Of a DNA stretch of 64,000 nt, positions 22,520 to 32,959 are shown piece after piece. The position numbers and the translations under genes are program-made. The number at the start of each line of letters is the position of its first letter. Positions within the stretch are counted from its first letter, which is position 1. The notes under the pieces were generated by a model. The model searched no databases. It was not told where the DNA came from and worked only from the letters and a program-made list of their open reading frames with translations. Source of the DNA: Symbiotaphrina buchneri (Eukaryota > Ascomycota > Symbiotaphrinales > Symbiotaphrinaceae); NCBI GenBank assembly GCA_001599915.1, contig BCIG01000012.1:186001-250000 (forward strand), given 5' to 3'.

Positions 22520-24503
22520 ATGGGGTACGTCGACCGCATCCTCCGACCGGAGTGTCATCTGTTTTCCGCATCAAATCCTTCAGCGACTGACATGTCATCA
22601 CTTCTACAGTAAAGAAAAGACTCATATCAACGTCGTGGTCATCGGCCACGTCGACTCCGGCAAGGTTTGTTCGCATCATACCGTTATCTCACCGACATTC
22701 TGAAACTGACTGGTCTCGTAGTCCACCACCACCGGCCATCTTATCTACAAGTGCGGTGGTATCGACAAGCGTACTATCGAGAAGTTCGAGAAGGTAAGAA
22801 CATAATCTCTATCCTTTTTCTCATGTTTTCTGTGCTTTTCGATCGTTTTTGATGGCGATAAAAACTTTTCGCACCTTTTGTTGGTGGGGGAAAGAGGAGG
22901 GGCAATCAGTCCCACCGCCTTTTCGCACTAGACGCATTTCGTTCCGATTGGTTATCACTTATCGCATTCGACAACGCAACATTTTTGAGTCATCTGTGTT
23001 CGCTTGCTTTCATTCATCACCACGTTATCGCTGTCATCGTCAAGCGGAGTATTGAGGCTAACCAATGAAAACAGGAAGCCGCCGAGTTGGGCAAGGGTTC
23101 CTTCAAGTACGCGTGGGTGCTTGACAAACTCAAGGCTGAGCGTGAGCGTGGTATCACCATCGACATTGCTCTCTGGAAGTTCGAGACCCCCAAGTACTAT
23201 GTTACCGTCATTGGTAATTTGACCCCGTTACCCTCATTTTACTTTCCACATTCTAACGGCTCATAGACGCCCCTGGTCACCGTGACTTCATCAAGAACAT
23301 GATCACTGGTACCTCCCAGGCCGACTGCGCTATTCTCATCATCGCTGCCGGTACTGGTGAGTTCGAGGCTGGTATCTCCAAGGATGGTCAGACTCGTGAG
23401 CACGCTCTTCTCGCCTTCACCCTGGGCGTGAGGCAGCTCATCGTCGCCATCAACAAGATGGACACCACCAAGTGGTCCGAGGAGCGTTACCAGGAAATTA
23501 TCAAGGAGACCTCCAACTTCATCAAGAAGGTCGGCTACAACCCCAAGACCGTGCCTTTCGTCCCCATCTCGGGCTTCAACGGCGACAACATGATCGAGAA
23601 GTCGACCAACTGCCCTTGGTACAAGGGTTGGGAGAAGGAGACCAAGACCAAGTCCACTGGTTTCACTCTCCTTGAGGCCATCGATGCCATCGACCCCCCT
23701 GCGCGTCCCACCGACAAGCCCCTCCGTCTCCCTCTTCAGGATGTGTACAAGATCGGTGGTATTGGCACGGTACCTGTGGGTCGTGTTGAGACTGGTGTCA
23801 TCAAGGCCGGTATGGTCGTGACCTTCGCCCCCGCTGGTGTCACCACCGAAGTCAAGTCGGTCGAGATGCACCACGAGCAGCTTGCTGAGGGTCTTCCCGG
23901 TGACAACGTCGGCTTCAACGTCAAGAACGTTTCCGTCAAGGAAATCCGTCGTGGCAACGTCGCCGGTGACTCCAAGAACGACCCCCCCAAGGGTTGCGAC
24001 TCCTTCAACGCTCAGGTCATCGTTCTCAACCACCCTGGCCAGATCGGTGCTGGTTACGCTCCAGTCTTGGACTGCCACACTGCCCACATTGCTTGCAAGT
24101 TCTCTGAGCTCCTCGAGAAGATTGACCGTCGTACCGGAAAGTCCATTGAGAACACCCCCAAGTTCATCAAGTCCGGTGACGCTGCTATCGTCAAGATGAT
24201 TCCGTCCAAGCCCATGTGTGTTGAGGCCTTCTCCGAGTACCCTCCCCTTGGTCGTTTCGCCGTCCGTGACATGAGGTAAGTACCACTTGGACCCCTTCAC
24301 CACCACACAACACCATCTTGAACATGTTCTAACTATCTTTATAGACAAACCGTCGCTGTCGGAGTGATCAAGAGCGTCGCAAAATCAGATGTGAATAATC
24401 CCCCAATCCCCATCCCATTGGGCCCATGAGCTAATCCATGAAACAGAAATCCGGTGCCGGAAAGGTGACGAAGGCGGCTCAGAAGGCTGCTGGAAAGAAG
24501 TAA
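22520..24503 (+). CDS. tef1: translation elongation factor 1-alpha
   Basis: Seven exons (22520-22524, 22610-22664, 22722-22793, 23075-23213, 23267-24275, 24345-24390 and 24447-24503) join to exactly 460 residues, the normal fungal length. GTP-binding motifs are intact: GHVDSGKST (residues 14-22), DAPGH (91-95) and NKMD (153-156). The protein delivers aminoacyl-tRNA to the ribosomal A site in the cytosol. The first intron follows only five coding bases, and a 281-bp third intron (22794-23074) lies in the variable block used for fungal species identification. The last two introns split the C-terminal tail, which ends [13 protein letters not shown]. Codon use is strongly biased to C-ending codons, as expected of a highly expressed gene. 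Confidence 0.98.
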
Positions 24504-24971
24504 ATTGACCAGAATCTCGAAAAGTCAAAAAGATCTCCTTGTGGACACAGGTGGCTGGTAGTTCGACCTAGAATTGTTTTGCCAGGCATGGTCCATTTTA
24601 GGCGTCTTTCATTCTGTCAATTGATCTCTTATGCACTGCACGACATGACTACCTTTTCTTTTGTGCTACAGGAACGATGAGATGATGCTTTCGGGCTTGC
24701 TCTTATGGGGTTCGAAGAGGTTGCCGTTCTAGCAAATCAAAGTCTTATAGAACGGATCTTTACTTCTGCCTGAAAGATTGTAGTTGCCTATTGTAATTGC
24801 CTATCTGTATTCTGCTTGCTCCCTGATCTCGACCGCGAATCCAGTTCTCTAGGACAGGCACCTTGCCCCTGATCTGCCATGGATTATATTCACCCTCGCG
24901 GCTCAACCCGCTATCGCGCTGCGCCTATCTGCAATTAACTACCACTATATCGATCCCCAGATCCTGATTAA
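24504..24971. other. tef1 3' region
   Basis: This is presumed 3' untranslated and terminator sequence of tef1. No other gene is recognised. Confidence 0.45.
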
Positions 24972-25995
24972 CTAGGTACTGTCAATGAGATATCTCGACG
25001 GTGACAATCCGCCCCCGTTCATAGGCATCGTTTCAATAGAAGGTCTGTTTGGAAAAAGACGATCTGGTACCCTCCTGATCTCCTCGTATACTTGCTGGAC
25101 ATCTGTGCGCCCAGCCTCTGCAAGTTCCAGGGGTAATAATGCGACACGATATTTGAATGTAGCCGTACAGGCTACATCAAACAGTGTTTGCAGATACTGC
25201 TTCCAGAAACCATATTGGATCAGAGAATCTCGATTGATCGCTGCCTTCAACGGGGCCAGGATTTCAAGGGCCGTCTCTCTGTTCCAGGCTCCTGACTCAA
25301 GCAGCCAGAAGCGCGACCTCTGCTGCGTCGACATATCCTCGTAAGGTCGCAATTGCCCTTGTGGGCTGCTGTTGTAATTAGACCCCGTGGTCTGGACCTG
25401 GGGAACATCAGCAGCCTGGTTGAGACCCGGAGCAGAACGAGTATACCCGATTGAGGAGCCACTTTGTGGCCCAGCACCTCCTCTGGAACTGCTTGCGCCA
25501 TTCTTCCGCCATAACATATGCATTGCGCTCTTCCAAACTATCGTGCTGGACAACGCCCTCCAGCACTTGGCGGACATCTGCTGGCTCGAGTTGCATAGTG
25601 TAGGAATACCATACTGACGCCTTTTGCTTCAGTAGTTCTTTGAGAGTTAATCCTTATGACCCAGTCTGCTGCAAAACATGGTCTGGTAGCTGGGCTGTCT
25701 CCGCGCTCAGACGGGAAGCCTGTGGCAGTGATACAGGCTCGTATGGTATGAATCTGGTTTCCCTCGATGCTGTACGTCGGTGCCTATTTGTTCCTATGCG
25801 TTGCTTCGTTGGCGTTGACATGAAATGTGCTCTAGAACGATTAATCTCGCCTCCAGTGCCGCCAGATCCTTGTACTGGACCAGATGAAGTACCCGGTCGA
25901 TGAGCTCGACGGCTGTCAGCGGCTTGATCTGTCGGTGTTGGTGTTGGAGGTGCTAGATCACGTCTAGCACCGTCACCCGTGTGACAACAAGACAC
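24972..25995 (-). pseudogene. broken unknown gene in accessory island
   Basis: Coding-like pieces lie in different frames on the - strand. 25995-25654 gives a Thr/Ser/Pro-rich piece with RSRAHFMSTPTKQR. 25596-25500 gives a helical piece (LEPADVRQVLEGVVQHDSLE). 25577-24972 gives the longest frame, ending with WNRETALEILAPLKAAINRD and LPLELAEAGRTDVQQVYEE. The second and third pieces overlap in different frames near 25500, which suggests a frameshift rather than an intron because no splice signals fit. No family is recognised. The pieces together resemble one decayed protein gene of 300 or more codons. Confidence 0.35.
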
Positions 25996-26130
25996 GATCG
26001 GTGCTTATTGATATGTTAAAAGGAGTCTTAACCGTTACAGGCACCAGACCGTACACCTAAAAGGTGACAGAGGGCACAAGTAAAGGTAAGAGAGGCGTCG
26101 AGAGGGAGGACGAGAGACTTAGCAGTCTAC

Positions 26131-26270
26131 GTGTACCAGTACCGAACACCCGGTGGGTGACGATGGGTTCACGTAGAAACCGAGGAAGGGAAAAGAGAAA
26201 GGAAAGAGAGACTCTACCTTCTACGAAAACCGATACCGAACACCCGACGGGTGACGGTGGGCTCAAGTAT
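26131..26270. repeat. two diverged copies of a 95-bp-spaced repeat
   Basis: TACCGAACACCCGGTGGGTG with its flank at about 26139-26177 recurs about 95 bp on as TACCGAACACCCGACGGGTG at about 26234-26272. The purine-rich sequence between the copies (GAGGAAGGGAAAAGAGAAAGG) gives strong strand asymmetry over about 26050-26350. Confidence 0.55.
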
Positions 26271-26530
26271 AGGGAGGAGTAATAGGGACGACAGAGGAGG
26301 TGAGTCCATAAAAAGTACAAAGTTCCACTTAGAGAACGATGTAAAGAAGGAGGAGAAAGTTTGAAAGAGACCAGAGAAGGTCGACAGACAGGACAGCTGC
26401 TGAGTATGACCTTCGTGATGATAAAGCGGATGGCATCTGACTGTGCAAAGTTCCATCCGCTTGTAAGGATCTCGCTGCGGCCCCATAGTAACATCTTAGA
26501 GCTAGTAAGATAACTCCAGCCACAGTTCTA

Positions 26531-26945
26531 TCAATTTTTGGCAATTTCTGCCAATGCCGCCCGCTTCTTTGCTCGGGACCTCCTTGTGGCTTCTGCCTTT
26601 TTGGCCTTATCGGCGAGAACCTCCTCCGGTGTCATTTTCGCGCGGCGGTTCTCGGCCCACGCCTTGTGGTACTCGTTATTGCCTGCTCTTTTATCCGCCT
26701 TGGCCTCCTCGCTGAGAGCGTCAAACTCCGCTCTCCTCTTCTGGCCGGCCTTCTTACTGGTCTCCTGGACCTTTTCCTTTGTCCACGTGGCTCGGCTTCC
26801 CGCATTCTGTTTGCGAGGACCGTTCGCTCTGCGGCAGCTTCTTCCTCCGTCATTTTGGCCTTGCGCTCTTGATAATAGTTGGCATGATAAGCTCGCTTTC
26901 TCTCGGCCTTGATGGCGCGGTCTATCGCGCTGTGAAGAGGATCCA
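26531..26945 (-). pseudogene. broken Lys/Arg/Glu-rich repeat protein
   Basis: Two frames are needed. Upstream (about 26945-26770) reads KAERKRAYHANYYQERKAKM followed by TEEEAAAERTVLANRMREAE. Downstream (about 26800-26531) reads KVQETSKKAGQKRRAEFDAL and RRAKMTPEEVLADKAKKAEA, ending ALAEIAKN. The shared AKMTxEE phrase shows an internal repeat of a highly charged, probably coiled-coil unit. Joining requires a frame change near 26780 with no splice signals there. The family is not recognised; the low-complexity composition makes similarity searches unreliable. Confidence 0.35.
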
Positions 26946-27003
26946 GCAGTGGCGAGTGGGTGCAAGCCCCCTACCATTCGAGTTCAGCATTGCCCAGGGG
27001 TAA

Positions 27004-27285
27004 AGGGCATGCAAGTCCCGCGGGGCATCGTGCTTCAAGGCGCGCAGCCACACGGTATATACCGCCTCTCCTATCATTGCTACAATTCTCGTGTCCCGGA
27101 TCTCTTCATCTCTTCCTGGGAATCACCAGACCAGTCCAGAGTACTTGAATTCCAGGGGCAGATTGCCCGCAACTCCGGGGCGGCCTCATGGTAGAACCCG
27201 CTTAACCACGCCGTATACACAGCCTCCCCGAGCATTAACAAAATTCTTGTATCACGTCTCTCTTCGTCACTATTTCCCTACCAGT
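27004..27285. repeat. diverged tandem repeat, about 155-bp unit
   Basis: The sequence from GGCATGCAAGTCCCGCGGGGC through TATACCGCCTCTCC to CGTGTCCCGGATCTCTTC (about 27004-27120) aligns with about 27160-27285 (TATACACAGCCTCCCC, TTGTATCACGTCTCTCTTC). Several differences are C/T or G/A, compatible with RIP or old divergence. Confidence 0.5.
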
Positions 27286-27479
27286 CCATTTCCATTATTG
27301 TGAGCCAATGGCTCTCCCGGCGGATTGCGCCCTTATGCCAGAGGGTGTGGTGGTACTCAGGCCTAAAGACGTCCGTTAGCCCATGTTGCCGATATGTAGA
27401 TGTTCATCGTAACTCACTCTCTATCGGCAGACTTGGGGTCCTCATGCCCGGTCCTTCGACTTCTCAAGCCGCCTTTCAC

Positions 27480-27990
27480 AGCAGTGGCTGACCCACAATA
27501 TAAGTGTCATGCCCGAGCTCTGATGTTGTAAGTATATGTTCATAAACCCCGGGTTAAGAGCTATTTCTCCATGGTATCGCCATGAGCTCGGCCGCAGTTG
27601 GCGGCAATTCTCGGTCCAGGAGAGCAATCACCTCAGGGGTAGTGTTTTCGTGAAGTAATTGGAACCATTCTAAGGGTGACTTTTTCGCCAATTCATCAAC
27701 CCATACGGATGTCATCGAAGTGACAGTAGGTCCCTTGTATAAAGATCCGTTGCTGATCCGCAATATTCATGGGTATGGTGGCCTTTTACCTCCGTGGTCA
27801 GGATATGTGCATATACCCCGGGGTTCGATATATCCGCCCACGGGATGGAGAGAAGCTCTCCAGTTGTAGGGGGTTCGTCTTTGTCGAGAAGGGTTCAGAA
27901 CCCTGGGGTGGTGTTTTCCCATATCACCTCTAACCATCCCATAGCGGACTTTTTCGCCAACTCTACTGTCCATATATCGGTCATATTGGT
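27480..27990 (-). pseudogene. tandem degenerate GIY-YIG-like modules
   Basis: Two related copies are read on the - strand. Copy 1 (about 27990-27730) reads VELAKKSAMGWLEVIWENTT, then LLDKDEPPTTGELLSIPW and PGVYAHILTTEVKGHHTHEY ending in CGSAT. Copy 2 (about 27720-27480) reads DELAKKSPLEWFQLLHENTT, LLDRELPPTAAELMAIPW and PGVYEHILTTSELGHDTYIV. Each has an in-frame stop. GVY followed about 15 residues later by Y-x-G fits the GIY-YIG nuclease motif in outline; this is a tentative assignment, and no intact catalytic Arg/Glu set was found. The pair looks like a duplicated, decayed gene or a two-module protein. Confidence 0.4.
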
Positions 27991-28235
27991 CTTATATATG
28001 AAGGATAAAAAGGTAAGAACATTATATCAAAAATATATACAAGGAAATGGAAGCCATGCTCTCTGCACGGGGAGAAGGCAGCAACTTATAGTAGTTGTTA
28101 TAACCCATATCATGTGGACTACCCCGCATATAATTCACTATCTGTTGAAAGGAGTGGGGCAATGGAATTATGACTCAGGGGGCAAACAATCGCCCTGGAC
28201 CAGGTTGATTGACCGATCCACTCATCAAGGAGATT

Positions 28236-28362
28236 AACCGGATAAGTGAGATACGATGCGGATGGATAGGAAACGATGCTGATATGCGGACAGATGGGTA
28301 CGATAAGATGCAGACAGATGAGATATACGGATAGATATGATGCGATGCGAATAGATGACGGG
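28236..28362. repeat. degenerate GATGCGGATAG-type satellite
   Basis: Irregular repeats of GATACGATGCGGATGGATAG, ACGATGCTGATATGCGGACA and similar 8-12-bp words rich in GATG/GATA occur here. The period is not constant. Confidence 0.55.
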
Positions 28363-29078
28363 GGCATGTGCTAACCAAAAACAGGGGCGAACCATCATCG
28401 ATTACCATCCTGTAATCGGTACACTCTGTCGTCCGCATAAGGCTCGCTCTAGTGTGTCATAATTCCGGGAGTCGTAAGATATGGAGGATATGCTCGTTTG
28501 AAGTTGAGCGTGCGCGTGCCAAGTCCATGGACGCTCATTGGCCAGAGAGTCACAGCTAGGGAGCAGCGCTACAGGGCAAGGGGTTTTAATATGGAGGTTC
28601 CTGCGTTGGAAGGCCTGATACCAAATGCATGGAATATGCACCGGTTACTGGGTTTTATTCTCGATGTTCATAGTTTCGGTTCCCCTTACTCAAGGGTGGG
28701 CGTGGAATTGTGCAAAGTCTTAGCTCTCTTGTCTTCGTAGACACAAGCTTTTTGAATTGGTAGGTGGTGGGTTACCTGAGAAGCTACCTCTGTGCCGAAG
28801 CCCCGCGATGATGCTTGGTAAGCCCGTGCACCAACCGCTTCCCTGCGCCTACAGCTTAGCAACAATCCACGTGGGTGTGGGAATTCAGCGTCGCATGTCC
28901 TCCAAAGATCTCGGACACATGTCATGGTCCCTTCTTTGACTTTCCACCCAGAATCCCTTATATATAAACTCCCCCAGGCCCTTGTTCCTTGCTTGTTGAT
29001 CTAAGCATCTGTTCCCCTCCTACCCCTCACCTGCCCACTTCTGTTGTTTGATTACTACCCCGCCCAACATCATCCAAG
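28363..29078. promoter_or_regulatory. upstream region of the GST-like gene
   Basis: No supported gene was seen. A TATA-like TATATATAAACTCCC lies at about 28960-28974, roughly 110 bp before the start codon, followed by a pyrimidine-rich leader. Confidence 0.5.
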
Positions 29079-30014
29079 ATGTCGATGCCACTTTTCGATC
29101 GCAAGGAGCCTGATATCACGCTCTACACTACTGTACGTCTTCTAGCATCTGCTGCTGGCAAAGTAGCTAATCAACCGCACAGCAAACTCCCAATGGTATC
29201 AAAATCTCCATCACACTCGAGGAGCTTGGCATCACTTACAGGGTAACTAACATCCCCCGCACCTCCATTGAGAGAGTCACTCACGAGTCGCGCAGGTCAA
29301 GAAGATCGACATCTCCAAGGATGAGCAGAAGGAGCCTTGGTTCCTCGAGATCAACCCCAATGGCCGTATCCCCGCTTTGACGGACACATTCTTGGACGGA
29401 AAGCCCATCCGACTGTTTGAGTCTGGTAGTATCATGCAGTATCTTGTCGACCAGTACGACCCCGGCCACAAGCTCAGCTACCCGAAGGGGACTCGGGAAT
29501 ACTATGAGACGAACAATTGGCTCTTTTTCCAGAATGCCGGGTTGGGTCCTATGCAGGGACAGGCGAACCACTTCACCCGCTACGCGCCCGAGCACATCGA
29601 GTACGGTGTCAAGCGCTACCAGAACGAGACGAGAAGGTTGTACGGAGTTGTGGACAAGCACCTGGCGAAGAGCAAAGGCGGATACGTGGTCGGAACTGGG
29701 AACAAGTGTACCATGTATGCTGAAGGATTCGTTCGATATCTGGACGGAAGCTAACCTTCTTCTGCAGCGCGGACATTAGCATGATTGGCTGGGTCATGTC
29801 GGCTGCTTGGGCAGGCATTGATATTGAAGAATTCCCCAATATTGCAGCGTGGGAAAAGCGTATGATGAACCGTGAAGGTGTCGAGAGGAGTCGACATATC
29901 CCCGACCCTCACACCATCAAGGAACTCACCAAGGACAAGGACAAGATGGAGCAACATGCAGCGGAGGCCAGAAAGTGGATTCAAAAAGGAATGCAAGATG
30001 ATGCGAAGAAATAA
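29079..30014 (+). CDS. glutathione S-transferase, Ure2-like
   Basis: Exons 29079-29132, 29183-29242, 29296-29714 and 29768-30014 give 259 residues. The N-terminal thioredoxin-like domain runs over about residues 12-95 with EINPNGRIPALTD and the glutathione gamma-glutamyl contact ESGSIMQYL. The helical C-terminal domain contains WLFFQNAGLGPMQGQANHF and CTIADISMIGW, typical of fungal Ure2p-class GSTs. Such enzymes conjugate or reduce substrates with glutathione in the cytosol; the specific substrate is unknown, and Ure2p-type nitrogen regulation cannot be inferred from the sequence alone because no Asn/Gln-rich prion-like extension is present. The third intron splits an Ile codon in the conserved CT-I-AD motif, which fixed the splice site. 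The C-terminal tail is Lys-rich. Confidence 0.92.
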
Positions 30015-30478
30015 GCCCTGTGTCAGTTCTTGAGCGGCAAACAGTCCAAGCACTTTTACTACCAGATTGTCCAAATTTGCTCGAGTTTGTCTATTTAAGA
30101 TAGTCCAACAGTTGTTATAGCAATCACTAAGGTCCCAGCCGGGCGCCTATGAACCATTATAATTCCAATGAAAAGGCGGAGGTTATGAACACGAGATCAA
30201 GTGTGATCTACAGAGAGGTTGAATGCAGGTACATACAAGCTCGACAAGGAGTAAGGTAAGGTAAGGTAGGTAGGTACGTAGTACGAGTGGAGGGCGATTG
30301 GGATTATTGAGCAGCGGCCCCTGAGCTACAAATTGCAACCAGATGCAGTTTAGCGTGACTCTCCGCCTAGCGCGCCACCAATCCAACGTGATCTGGTCCT
30401 TCCTCGCAGTCACCTTTGTCCATCGACCTCTTCATCGCTCCTACTCCTCACTTCTTCTCATCAATACTATCAGTCAAG
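30015..30478. other. intergenic, GST-like gene / BBP gene
   Basis: This covers the 3' region of the GST gene and the promoter of the next. A short GTAAG/GTAGG run lies at 30251-30276. No gene is recognised. Confidence 0.45.
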
Positions 30479-32676
30479 ATGTCCTGGCGTAATCAGGGTA
30501 TTACTGGCTCAAACAACATCCCTTTGGGGAATCGTCGCCGTTTTGGTGGTGGTGACGACTCAGTCACCCCTCCTGCCAGAGAGGAATACTCTAATGGTAA
30601 TGGCGATTACAAGCGTGGACGAAGTCGTAAGTCTTAACAAGATCAGAATCTCGAAACAACCTGCTAATGTGCGTACAGCTGATCCTGTCCCTGTCTCTGC
30701 CGATGGAACGAAACGACGCAAGAAGCGGAACCGATGGGGTGATGCTCAGGAAAACAAGGCTGCCGGGTTGATGGGGCTGCCCACGATGATCATGGCTAGC
30801 ATGAGTGCCGAACAACTTGAGGCTTATACGTTGCATCTTCGTATTGAAGAGATTAGCCAAAAGTTGAGGATCAACGATGTTGTCCCTGCGGAAGGTGATC
30901 GGTGAGTGCATTCTGTCCAGTCTAAAGCTTACGAAGCTAACGTTATGCCATAGGTCGCCATCTCCACCCCCACAGTATGATAACTTTGGTCGTCGTGTCA
31001 ATACGCGGGAATACCGTTACCGCAAACGGTTGGAAGATGAGCGTCATAAGCTTATCGAGAAAGCTATGAAGATAATTCCTAACTATCATCCACCTTCGGA
31101 CTATCGACGTCCTACTAAGACACAGGAGAAGGTCTATGTGCCGGTCAATGATTATCCAGAGATTAACTTCAGTATGATTGCTAACCCTCTAACCTCTAAT
31201 TTCTTACTCTTTTCTGCGTTTCTTCCTTTTCCTTTGGCAATGCGTGCGGCATTCCTTGGAGGATGCAGCATGTCTTTGCCACTAACTCCATCTTTACCAC
31301 CATTGACATCACGTTGCTCGGCTATTTACCCTACATAGACTAACACTTAGCTTGCGCTTTTCTACTAAAGTTGGTTTACTCATCGGACCTCGTGGAAATA
31401 CTCTAAAGAAGATGGAAACTGAATCCGGAGCCAAGATTGCCATTCGTGGCAAGGGTTCAGTCAAGGAAGGGAAGGGCCGATCTGACGCCGCTCACACCAG
31501 CAACCAGGAAGAGGACTTGCACTGCCTGATCATGGCAGATACCGAAGACAAGGTTAACAAGGCAAAGAAGTTGATTCACAACGTCATTGAAACAGTAAGT
31601 GTCATTTCCTAGTGGTGATACCTTCAATTGCTTACGTATTTGATAGGCTGCCTCGATTCCAGAGGGTCAAAACGAGCTCAAGCGCAACCAGCTTCGTGAA
31701 CTTGCAGCCCTGAACGGTACCCTGCGTGATGACGAGAACCAAGCTTGTCAAAACTGTAGGTTTCTGTACTTTTGACTCACGTGCCATCGATGCTAACTTA
31801 CTCAGGTGGCCAAATCGGTCATCGCAAATATGACTGCCCTGAGCAACGCAATTTCACTGCCAATATCATCTGTCGCGTCTGTGGCAATGCAGGACATATG
31901 GCCAGGGATTGCCCTGATAGACAGAGAGGTGCCAACTGGCGTAATGATGGCCCTCCCCGTCCAGCTGCTGGGAGAGGCGATGCTGTCGACCGCGAATACG
32001 AAGTAAGTTTAGCCAATCACATTTGTTAAAAAGGAGATACTTACGTATCCAGCAACTCATGCAAGAACTTTCTGGCGGTGGTGCTCCCATTGCTGGAGGT
32101 GCTGCTCCTGCTCGTATTGAAGGTGGTCCTGGTGGCTACGACAACGCTGGCGGCGATCATTACGGCGGCGACGGTGATGTCAAACCCTGGCAGAGAGGAC
32201 CTACCGGAGGCCCTGCGCCCTGGCAACGTCGTGATGCGCCTCGCAACGACTATCCCAGAGAGGGAGGTGGTGCTGCTCCTTGGGCTCGTGGTGGGGATAG
32301 CTATGGCTACGCACAACAGCCGGCCGCATACCCTCCTGGAGCCGGTGGGGCTGCTCCATGGCAACAACAAGCGCCTCCTCCGCCTCCCGGTGGTACGGGT
32401 TACCCGGCCTATGGTGGCTACCCAGGAGCAGGCTACGATTCGACCGCCGCATATCCTCCTCCGCCACCTGGGATCGGTGCACCACCTGGACTGCCAGGCA
32501 TGTATTCCGGCTACGGTGCTCCCGGCGCGCCTCCTTCTGGAAGCCCTCCACCTCCTCCACCTCCAGGCGATGCTGTAAGTGTTAGGCTATGAGGATTCGA
32601 AAGCTTGCCGCTAACAGGATACTAGCCACCACCTCCGCCTCCTGGCGACCTGCCTCCTCCACCTCCGCCCTCGTAG
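30479..32676 (+). CDS. msl5: branchpoint-bridging protein (SF1/BBP)
   Basis: Eight exons (30479-30626, 30679-30901, 30954-31171, 31371-31594, 31647-31755, 31806-32002, 32053-32574 and 32626-32676) give 563 residues. In order: Arg-rich N terminus; RKKRNRWGD, the U2AF65-binding ULM-type region; helix-hairpin with [11 protein letters not shown] domain with [11 protein letters not shown] and [14 protein letters not shown] (about 196-270); QUA2-like segment; two CCHC zinc knuckles, [14 protein letters not shown] (305-318) and [14 protein letters not shown]; then a Gly/Pro-rich tail with PPPPPP runs. The protein recognises the intron branch-point sequence during early spliceosome assembly in the nucleus. 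The third intron is long (199 bp) and skips a close AG. The gene is intact. Confidence 0.95.
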
Positions 32677-32959
32677 GTGTTGTCGCCGTTGCCTTTCATA
32701 CAGTTACTTGAGATCAAGTTGGCACATCCGAGACATGTGTACAGCCCACTAACAAAATTGCTCTGGTTGCTTGCGATGTCGATTGCTTTCGTTACAGATA
32801 GTTTCTAACATTAGGTTCACAATGCATTTTGTTTGGACAATCCACAGCAGCCTCGTCGCTTGACATAGTGCATGGGAGATCTTGAAACATGGAGCATATC
32901 CGATCATGTCACCAAACGATCGTCGGTGACTGGGTATTCGCTACTGGATCTGTCTGATG
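32677..32959. other. convergent gap, BBP gene / sls1-like gene
   Basis: These are presumed 3' untranslated regions of two convergent genes. No gene is recognised. Confidence 0.4.

Noticed and set aside
23239-24348. 369-codon open frame antisense to tef1
   Set aside because: It is a by-product of the strong codon bias of tef1 on the other strand; its Gly/Val/Leu/Asp-rich translation has no family features.
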